From Linyphia triangularis (Eukaryota > Arthropoda > Arachnida > Araneae > Linyphiidae), in contig OZ021726.1 of NCBI GenBank assembly GCA_963978545.1, positions 35,190,959 through 35,254,958 on the forward strand: DNA of 64,000 bases. Reading direction: 5' to 3'. The position numbers and the translations under genes are program-made. How positions within the stretch are numbered: the stretch's first letter is position 1; every line of letters begins with the position of its first letter. Under the pieces are notes generated by a model. It was not told where the DNA came from. It did no database searches and was given only the letters and a program-made list of their open reading frames with translations. Below are positions 56,372-64,000 of this stretch, in pieces.

Positions 56372-56769
56372 TTTTCGGAAGAGACCTTAGACTACCCTGC
56401 GACCTCCTCTTTGGATGACCATCGGACACCCCTTCCTCGCCTGTCCAGTATTTAGATGATCTCCAGGCACGTTTGGAAGCCGTACATCGGTTCGCCAGAG
56501 AAAGAATCAACATCATGACGGAGCGCATGAAGGTCCGCTACGATGCCAAGGTCACGGAACGTTCATTCCAGGAAGGTGACAAGGTGTGGTTATGGAATCC
56601 TAAACGTCGGAAAGGACTCTCTCCTAAGCTCCAGACGAACTGGGAAGGGCCATATGTGGTCCTTAAGAAGATCAACGACTTCGTGGTAAGGATTCAAGGG
56701 ACACCCTCCTGTAAACCTAGAGTTGTACATAACAATAGACTAGCCCCATATTATAGCAGAAGTGATTGA
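56341..56769 (+). pseudogene. pol: Pol C-terminus (GPY/F-type module), out of frame
   Basis: It continues the integrase C-terminal region in another frame: GYAPSQMIFGRDLRLPCDLL, then an in-frame TGA (56416-56418), then a long open stretch with 'GDKVWLWNPKR' and 'WEGPYVVLKKI' (56641 on), the GPY/F signature of Metaviridae integrases. Stop TGA 56767-56769. The second lesion also fits a CpG change. Confidence 0.85.
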
Positions 56770-56816
56770 ATTGCCTTTCCTCTTAAGGACTTCACTGCCC
56801 GGGACGTGCAGTCTTT

Positions 56817-56829
56817 AAGAAGGGGGAAA
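56817..56829 (+). other. polypurine tract
   Basis: Thirteen purines, aagaagggggaaa, abutting the 3' LTR; primes plus-strand DNA synthesis. Confidence 0.9.
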
Positions 56830-57272
56830 TGTTGCACAAATTGTCTGTATATATTGTAAATAGTGACGTATTATTTCAAAATTCTATTGTAATTTATTTT
56901 TATCTTATTTTATTTATTAATAGCGATTATACAGGTTAGAAAAAGGTGGCAACACCTAAAGCAATCGAGAAATTTTGAGATGTTTCTTTTCCGACGAATT
57001 GGCTGGAAATTTCTCGATTTTTCTCTCGCGCCAAGTATTGTAGATCGGGAAAGTTTTCAGATTGACTTCGGACTTCGTTGAAAGCTGATCGCTTTGTTTA
57101 CCTATTGGAGTGAGCTTGTATAATCTCTGAATTTGAAGTTATTTTTGTTGAAGCTTGAGAGTAATTAAACTGTTGCTTGTGAATAAATTTTGTGAGTTTT
57201 CTGAAGAGAGAATAAATATTTTTATACCGTGAAAACTGTGCCATCATTGCCTCAGTGGAAAAATTCGTAACA
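56830..57272 (+). repeat. 3' LTR
   Basis: 443 bp, starting tgttgcacaa and ending attcgtaaca. Seven substitutions and no indels versus the 5' LTR. AATAAA signals at 57182-57187 and 57211-57216 lie on the same strand as the GPCR gene. Confidence 0.95.
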
Positions 57273-57312
57273 ATAGATATCCAGAGTTCTTTAAAGCAGT
57301 AAACGTAATATA

Positions 57313-57465
57313 AAACAAATAACTTATTTTACAAAATTTGCATTCATTTGTAATTATTTTAAAAGAAAGAAGGTTCAACCAATAAGAAAGTTCAACTGAT
57401 GGTAACATTTTAATAAGTTTATGAAAGAAACATTCTTACATAATTTTGTAAATCGCTATGTTGAT
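57313..57465. repeat. target-site tandem duplication, right unit
   Basis: Diverged counterpart of 51268-51430 (see that entry). The two were about 40 bp apart before the Gypsy insertion. Confidence 0.65.
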
Positions 57466-58092
57466 AGTTGTATTTTGCAATTTTTTTCTCTTTTTTAATA
57501 AAGCATTAGAAACATGGCCTAAAGTTATATGTGATATCGCGTAAACTTTTTGAACCTGCTTGTTCCAAAGTAAACACCCAGAAAAAAAGGATTTCAGGCA
57601 GTGTAACCCCATACTAGTACTAAATTATATCCAACATACAAGCGCTAGATGTCTTGAAAGAAAAAGTTAAAAAGTCAGTAGATGAAATATAAAGTACATC
57701 TTTTATTTATAATTTAAACAACACATACAAAAAAAATATATACATGAATTATGTAAAAAGTTGGAAATAATTACTTATACGCTAATAAAAATAAATTTTC
57801 TCGTTATTTCGTCAGACGCAGGAGCCTTAGAATAACGTCAAAATGAGAAACGTTTGACTCATTGCCAGATTTTCAGGAAAAGTAAATGAGAGTTCTTTAT
57901 CTTTTGTTCCGAAATTTGAAACACTGTGATTACCCATCAACACAAACAACCAAGTATTGTGCCAGAAACTATTTCAGTAATGATTTCGCATTCACCAAGT
58001 CATTCAGCTTGACATTGTTGAAGTTTTGATTAATCCTCTTCCAATATTACTTAGCCACCTTTTTTTTACGTATACTATTAGTACCAGATATA

Positions 58093-58512
58093 CTGGGTGG
58101 TTATAAAGAAACTTTGCCAATATATGGACCCCTAATACAAATTTCCGCCGTACCGACCCCGGTCGTGTTTTTGTAGAACATTCGCTGAGCTGTTTTTTTG
58201 TGGGGCATAACGCATCCATTTTTTGTGATACACATAACGTTCCAACGCTCTTAAGGGTTTAGAATGCGCTGAGCATTTTGCGAAAGGTAAACGTAGATGT
58301 TGATATTCGAAAATTTCGAATTTCTGTAACAATAACCGTAACCGTATTCGGCATTTTGTTGTCATTCCCAAAAGCCTGAGTTCATACCTCTGAATAACTA
58401 TACCTGCAATCTCATTTCGATATGTGGAACGGAACGGAAGCTAGTTAAGGGTCTCTTAAATATTTATAAATTAAGGGCCATATATTGGCACAGTGTCTTT
58501 ATGACCATCCTG
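58093..58512. mobile_element. TA-flanked MITE, 420 bp (Tc1/mariner type)
   Basis: TA at 58091-58092 and 58513-58514. Inverted termini of about 35 bp begin ctgggtggttataaag (left) and, on the complementary strand, caggatggtcataaag (right), both running to 'ccaatatatgg'. The interior is GC-richer than the flanks and has no transposase motif. Confidence 0.8.
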
Positions 58513-60253
58513 TATTTCCTGTTTATATTACATTTCCACCGATAGAATTATTCACATTAAAATTACATTGTCCTCCACCGCTGTCTGATTTCGATTAGGT
58601 AAGGCAAAAATAATGTATAAATAATAATAATAATGTATATTTTTGCAAAGTAATCCTAATTTAAAAAATATTCATTCAGCACTATTTTCAAGCAAACTTT
58701 TTAACAAAACATTATTGAGGATGATAAAAATTCAAACTAATAGCGCCAGACAATTTTCATTATATTACTAAGAAAGGATTTAATCACGCATATTTGTCAG
58801 CTTTTTAAATTAGTTCCACTAATGAAAATTGATATCAACTTCAGGAATAGGCATTTTTTTTATAATTTGCTATCAAACCGAGATCTATATCATCTCAGCG
58901 TATTCACAGAGATACAACTAATTATCCTGATCGACCACAGTGTTACAATGGTAATTTGAGTATGTAATCTAAGTTCCGAGATTTAAAGAATTTACAATCT
59001 TTTCTCTGAGAAAAGATTAATCCTAATACACATTAGTATCTTTAAACATATTATATTTTTAAGATACAAAAAAAAACATGCCAATCTTTGAAATATCCGG
59101 GAGTTTATTCAATCCATCAGATGTTCAATATCATTTTTAAAGAATGGCATATATTTTCCTTCAGCAATCCTGAGAAAAATATTTGTTTTGTTTTGTTTTG
59201 TAAACCTATGTTTGGATATTTCTTAAAAAAAGATGGTTGAATTCGACCATAAACTTTTATCTATGCCACGTTTAAACAGAGATTTATAAGAGCTATTGCT
59301 ATAAAATCACCTTACCTATGATACTTTATATAAAATTATTCATGCCTTCTAAAATCTTAAAATCTTAGTTTGAATTTGGTTTTATTTTAGAGCTGTTGCC
59401 ATAAAAATTTCATTGAAGCGAAAATACTTGGTTGTAAAAAGGGTTATCGGTGTTTTGGTGCTTGTCTTTAAAATCCATTTGAGCAGAAATATTGAAAAAA
59501 GAAAATGGTCGTACTATATTTGCTATTTAAAATAAAACGCTATATATATATATATTTTTTTAATGAATATTTGAATAAAAAATATTGTAATAATTCAGCC
59601 ATGACGTTAATTTATAATATAATTATTTTAAAGGTTTCATGCTTTATTTATTAATTAGAACAGAATTTAATTTCAGAATCAAAATTTAAACATATATATT
59701 TAAAAAATTCAAGCTAGCTCATTCAATTTTAAAATCTATGTAGTTTTTCAAAGGAAATTCAAGATACATAAAAAATAAATGGCAACTATACAATTCCTAC
59801 GTTCAGGTAAAAATACAAGAACCAAATTTTTTGTAATGTTTCACACAAAAATATAGAAGTGCTAGGGTTCATTTTAAAATGATTTTGTGTAAACAAAATA
59901 TATATATTAGTATCGCAATAAGAAGTATTATCACACTCTTTACGCAATATAAAGTGCTTGATAAAAATTAACTATTTTTTACCTCTCAAGTCAATTTTCA
60001 GTGGTCCTAAATGAACATTAAAAACATTGGAAAGATGAGTGAAACACTTAAGTATATGTTAAAATCTGTCAAAAATGGAATTATATTTCACCTAATTAAA
60101 ATTCATAATACAAATTTTAATATTGAACCATCAGTTTTGTTCTCAGAAAAAAAATCCATATGTAATTAGAAATTAAAAATTTAATGCGTCCTTGATCTCG
60201 GTAATAAATACATAATAAATATTAAAATTGCATACTGTTTATTTTCGTTACAG

Positions 60254-60330
60254 GACAGAAAGCAAGGCCAAATATTCCTACACGATACACTACAGTCACA
60301 ACCGCAGTTGTAGTGGACGATGCAGTTTAA
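60254..60330 (+). CDS. TRHR-like: TRH-receptor-like GPCR, terminal coding exon
   Basis: It begins after tttattttcgttacag and opens with two bases that complete the codon split at 35030 (G+GA, Gly). It then encodes QKARPNIPTRYTTVTTAVVV and DDAV, and stops at TAA 60328-60330. Joined to the first exon this puts Cys-Gly-Gln-Lys right after helix 8. As I recall, vertebrate TRH receptors have a Cys-Lys-Gln-Lys at the same place, which supports the pairing. The predicted cytoplasmic tail is short (about 25 residues), rich in Thr and Val, with phosphorylatable residues. It ends D-A-V, a class III PDZ-ligand pattern. The frame read without splicing is different and meaningless. Transcript data would settle the junction. 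Confidence 0.75.
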
Positions 60331-60678
60331 TTAACCGCCTGACCACCTTTTGCACCACCCTCTGCTTATCCCTTGGACAAACAATGGAGGATTTCCTTTC
60401 AATAATGACTGTTTTGTATTATTAGTTCAATGTAAATGGTGTTTAAACTCGATTGGAGATCAGTGTTTTATGTAAAATGTATAAACAATGTAAACGTGTG
60501 ATTTTGTACATATTTAAAAATTTCTATTTAGTGCTCAGTGTAAAATTAGTTGGTTGATTGCACGACATTGAAAATGGATATTATCATACCTGTAATGGCA
60601 TTTTAGGATGCGATTACTTGTTTGTGTTATATTTTAATGCACTTAATATTTCTAGTTGGTTGTGTTCTTAGTTTTTAA

Positions 60679-60684
60679 AATAAA
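60679..60684 (+). terminator. AATAAA polyadenylation signal, proximal
   Basis: 349 bp after the stop codon. Confidence 0.45.
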
Positions 60685-60995
60685 TTTTAAAAACCATATC
60701 AATTTTCTGATAAACTAATAGTGTAAATATAAAATTAAGTCTTATTTTGGAAAACTACATATTACTCTAGATATTTGGAAGCAATTTCTATGTGTAACAT
60801 TTTGCTTTACACATAATGGATATAACAATATAAATATGACAATTTTAAGGCTCTAAAAGGAATATATAATGTTTTTGTGTGGATAAATGTATCAAACGGA
60901 AACAAAGTAATTACTTGTATGTAAAAAGTATTAAATAGAAAACAAAGCCATATCTTTCGGCTATATTTCAGCATAAAAGTTGTAATGATTAAAGG

Positions 60996-61001
60996 AATAA
61001 A
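60996..61001 (+). terminator. AATAAA polyadenylation signal, distal
   Basis: 666 bp after the stop codon, followed by a T-rich stretch as expected downstream of a cleavage site. Confidence 0.45.
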
Positions 61002-61735
61002 CCATTCATTTTGAAATTTTTAATTTCCAAAATACAAAAGTGTCCTTATTTGAAATTAATACAAAAATATTTATAGGAAATTGACTGCATGAAATCCAAA
61101 TTTTTGGGGAGCATTTATATTTTTCTGAAATTGAGATTATCCTGTACTGTTGAAATGTGGGCTGTTATTTTTGTGTTTATTCCTTATTAATTAAAATTAT
61201 CATTTTAAATGTTTAATTTTTGCTTCAAAATGCACTGTAAAAACTATAGAGTAAGCTGAAATTCTTTAAATCCCGATTTTTTTTAATATAATTATAATTA
61301 TTATTATTTTAAACATAATCTTCATTTAAATTATTGTAAAAAATTTTTAACATTAAACTAAAATTTCTTTTAGTTTTTTTGTCAAAAAGATCTCCACTTA
61401 TAGAAAACAAATAGGACACAGAAATATTAAATATTAATTGAAAAATTTCCTTGGGATTTTATACATAACGGAACGCAAATATATTTTATTAAAATAATGT
61501 TGCGGAAAAATATTCCTATGTTTTTAATCAATAAATTTCAGATTAATTGATAGTATGTTGTTGTTTAGTTTTAAATTACCCTACACTTATGAGTAAGTGC
61601 ATTTACAATTATACTATCATACACATGCTCTCTTAAATATTTATATTTATACATTAAAGTATTTAAGGGGAGACCGAAAAGTAAGGTGACTGGTGTCATA
61701 ATAATTACTGTATTATATATTTGCAAATAAATACA

Positions 61736-61939
61736 TCACTGTCCTTCAAAGTAGTTCCCGCCGTCTACAATACACTTCTGACAACATTCATATAAGTTCT
61801 TGAAAATTATAAAAAAGTCCTCCTTTGAGACTGTCTTAAGTTCCTTGGTAACAGCAGCTTGAATGTCAGAGATGCTTGAAAATCGGTTTCCCTTCAATGC
61901 CAATTTCAGTCGTGGAAAGAGGAAAAAATCTGCTGGCAT
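61736..61939 (-). pseudogene. mariner transposase C-terminal fragment, left arm
   Basis: 67 codons: MPADFFLFPRLKLALKGNRF, then DIQAAVTKELKTVSKEDFF and CQKCIVDGGNYFEGQ, then stop. This is the typical mariner C-terminus. The Asp in 'PADFFLFP' corresponds to the third catalytic residue. The upstream 80% of the protein is absent, so it is inactive. Confidence 0.85.
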
Positions 61940-61949
61940 CAGGGGAATA

Positions 61950-62146
61950 AGGATTTTTTCCTCTTTCGACGACTGAAATTGGCCCTGAAGGGAAACCGAT
62001 TTTCAAGCATCTCAGACATTCAAGATGCTGTTACCAAGGAACTTAAGGCAGTCTCAAAGGATAACTTTTTCAGAAGTTTCAAGAACTTGTATGAACGTTG
62101 TCAGAAGTGTATTGTAGACGGCGGGAACTACTTTGAAGGGCAGTGA
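61950..62146 (+). pseudogene. mariner transposase C-terminal fragment, right arm
   Basis: Inverted copy of the left-arm fragment, reading rightward: FFLFRRLKLALKG, DIQDAVTKELKAVSKDNFF, CQKCIVDGGNYFEGQ, stop TGA 62144-62146. It has no start codon. A few substitutions from the left arm show independent ageing since the inversion. Confidence 0.8.
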
Positions 62147-62220
62147 TGTATTTATCTGCAAATATATAATACAGTGATTATTATGACATCAGTCACCTTA
62201 CTTTTCGGTCTCACCTTGTA

Positions 62221-64000
62221 TTTTTATGTACATGTTTTCTTGTTTTACTATAACAGGTGTATAGTAAATTTTAAAATATTTTACATATTTAAAAATAAAC
62301 GCGAAACTTCTCGTATAATATTATATTTGGGAGATTCTAGTTTAAATGTTCAAAATTACATTTATACTTTTATAAATACATTATTTTTCTCATTTATTTA
62401 AGACATGTATATATTACTTTATCAGAAATTAAATGGCATTTTAGTTAATAAAGTAATTGTAGTTAAAATATTGAATAACTTATTAATGTATTTGGTGGTG
62501 TTCTCAATTTGTAACCCTATTAACCAATCCATTCTCGTGATTGTAAGTTCTAAGTGCTTTGAAGATGTTTATAACTGTGTCTTAAAAACTCCCAAAACAA
62601 AAATAAAAAGTTATGAACATTTATCTCACACTGTTTTGCGTGATTAAAGATGTTTCTTTACACATACAAAGATATATATTTTTGGAATATGCAAGCTGTC
62701 AAAAACGTAATACATCTCTGAAAAAAATAATCACACGCTTTCACTTGAACTAAATAATATTTTAAATTTTAAGCATGATATTTAATAGTTAAAATAAGAA
62801 ATATTTGCTGATTTTTAAAATAAATAGCTCAAGTAAAAACGATAAACCATTACGTTCCCTTCGAACATTTTACTATTAAATTCTTATATTTAAAGGAAAA
62901 GTTAAGCTCTAGATTATATAAGTTATCTTGTGTTGTATAAGTTATAAATAAGTGCAAGAATATATTCTTTCGGGAACAAGTTATGTGTATTACTAGATAT
63001 TCTGGTTGACAGGAATTATTTATTAGAAAGACATTTTTAGATATAAATAATTTTGTATATTCTGTTTTATAAAGCACCAGCTTTGCCAAAAATATTTCTT
63101 TTTTTGTTCCCATAAAAATCGGTTGAGCACTTAAGTGAAGAAAAAATATATTCCTTACATTCACATTTTTCTTATTTGAGTTATGACACATTTGACAAAA
63201 CATAGATTTACTTTAGTTGTATAATATTCAAATAATATATATCTGTATTTTACTTTTAAAACCTGTTTAAAAGTTAAATTTTTTATACCCTATGACAGTT
63301 GCCAAACATTTTTACTTTGATGCATTTTGTACTTTATGTCATGTAACGTATATAAATGTTTTTCTTCTTAAATGTTTCCCTATATTAAACCGAATATTAA
63401 AATCTTGAATATTGCATTTTTGTTTTCCAATCAATTTTGAAAAATTTAAACATATTCGTTCAATAAAACCATATTACAACACACAATTATACTTCATAAA
63501 TATTTACTTAAAATTACAATACTTAGGAAAAAATAAATATAAAATTTAAGATATTAGCGTATTAAACATAATATTAGTTAATTAAAATAATGCAGCTCTG
63601 TAAAACTTCAGGTGCTTTTATAAAAAATAGTTCACCACTATTTGTCATATTTATCAATATCGAGTATGAAAAATTCTAATTGAAATGTTACGATTTCACT
63701 TAAGCTTATTATTTTAAAACAAAAACTAGTCTTATAAATTACACCTGGGAATGTGTTTTTCTGTGATGATTAATTTTTCTCCGTTTGCACAAAACTGAAA
63801 TTGATAAATGAAATCTAAATCTAAAGACGTAAACCTCCATTCCTGACAAATTGTTTATTTACATTTTCGCATAATGTTACTCCAGTAGCATAACAACGCT
63901 GGCCGACATCGCTGGACATTGGCCAATCCCAAAGTGAAGCATTGTAAACCGGCTGCTGTTACAAATTTTGTACAATCTCGCCAAATGCAGGATAAAATAT
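62221..64000. other. AT-rich noncoding DNA downstream of the gene
   Basis: No gene recognised. A 117-codon - strand frame (62850-63203) is compositionally like translated AT-rich noncoding DNA. The last ~120 bp (from about 63880) are noticeably less AT-rich and could begin something beyond the window. Confidence 0.4.

Larger units (their letters stand above)
51431..57272 (+). mobile_element. Ty3/Gypsy LTR retrotransposon, structurally complete, 5842 bp
   Basis: 443-bp LTRs starting TG and ending CA, a 4-bp target duplication (atag, 51427-51430 and 57273-57276), primer-binding site, gag, pol with PR-RT-RNase H-IN order, and polypurine tract are all in place. I counted seven differences between the LTRs (about 98.4% identity), so the insertion is fairly young. 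The coding region is nevertheless damaged: a TGA before the Gag zinc knuckle, two replaced integrase catalytic residues, a 5-bp duplication and another TGA near the end of pol. No envelope-like frame follows pol. It is inserted in the sense direction in the presumed GPCR intron. Clade within Metaviridae not assigned. Confidence 0.95.
60331..61020 (+). other. putative 3' UTR of the TRHR-like gene
   Basis: Directly follows the stop codon, AT-rich with TG-rich patches, and carries two polyadenylation signals (separate entries). The end point is an estimate from the second signal. Confidence 0.5.
61664..62218. mobile_element. mariner fold-back element (duplicated 3' ends)
   Basis: The 555-bp element is almost one long inverted repeat: left arm about 61664-61928, right arm about 61955-62218, with a centre of under 30 bp. 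Ends are aaggggagaccg (left) and, complemented, caaggtgagaccg (right). TA flanks the right end (62219-62220); the left equivalent is mutated. Both arms encode the C-terminal end of a mariner transposase reading outward, so the transposon's 5' half is missing. The family differs from the element at 47.6 kb (different terminal sequence after CAAGGT). Confidence 0.88.

Noticed and set aside
58132..58371. 79-codon - strand frame inside the MITE at 58.1 kb
   Set aside because: No transposase or other domain recognised; it is inside a short noncoding element.
62850..63203. 117-codon open frame, - strand
   Set aside because: Lys/Asn/Ile/Phe-rich composition typical of translated AT-rich noncoding DNA; no recognisable domain.

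Overview
The window is AT-rich nuclear DNA from a metazoan, very probably an arthropod and possibly an arachnid. The grounds are an overall GC content of roughly 28-30% (judged by eye), very long introns with canonical splice signals, two kinds of mariner remnant, a Ty3/Gypsy element, hAT and piggyBac MITEs, two tRNA-derived SINE families and long microsatellites. The species assignment is inference; nothing here is bacterial.

Only one host gene is supported. A 223-bp exon (34808-35030, + strand) encodes transmembrane helices 6 and 7 and helix 8 of a rhodopsin-class GPCR that closely resembles thyrotropin-releasing-hormone receptors. Its donor (phase 1) fits a terminal coding exon 25.2 kb downstream (60254-60330), which supplies a 25-residue tail, a stop codon and a 3' UTR with polyadenylation signals. 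TM1-TM5 are not visible, so the upstream exon probably lies before position 1 and most of 1-34807 would then be another intron of the same gene.

Layout. 1-8.5 kb: featureless AT-rich DNA with poly(T)/(A) tracts. 8.5-15.3 kb: a diverged ~295-bp tandem array, a 5'-truncated SINE, a ~147-bp tandem repeat family and a fold-back element. 16.06-16.29 kb: (TA)116. 16.3-27.5 kb: mostly plain AT-rich DNA with one higher-GC island. 27.5-28.1 kb: hAT MITE copy 1. 32.5-32.8 kb: SINE family B. 34.8 kb: the GPCR exon. 35.3-35.8 kb: hAT MITE copy 2, inverted relative to copy 1. 37.3 kb: (ATT)n. 38.5 and 46.5 kb: SINE family A. 47.6-48.4 kb: a mariner fold-back built from duplicated 5' ends. 48.8 kb: piggyBac-type MITE. 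51.4-57.3 kb: a complete Ty3/Gypsy element with 443-bp LTRs, 4-bp target duplication and several coding lesions. 58.1-58.5 kb: TA-flanked MITE. 60.25-61.0 kb: last GPCR exon and 3' UTR. 61.7-62.2 kb: a second mariner fold-back, built from duplicated 3' ends. 62.2-64.0 kb: nothing recognised.

The mobile elements are independent insertions, not a pathway. The most interesting signals are (i) two mariner fold-backs made from opposite transposon ends, (ii) an hAT MITE whose ends are packed with TATCGATA, the site known for the hAT-related factor DREF, with inverted copies flanking the GPCR exon, and (iii) the GPCR intron layout, which matches my recollection of the vertebrate TRH receptor gene.
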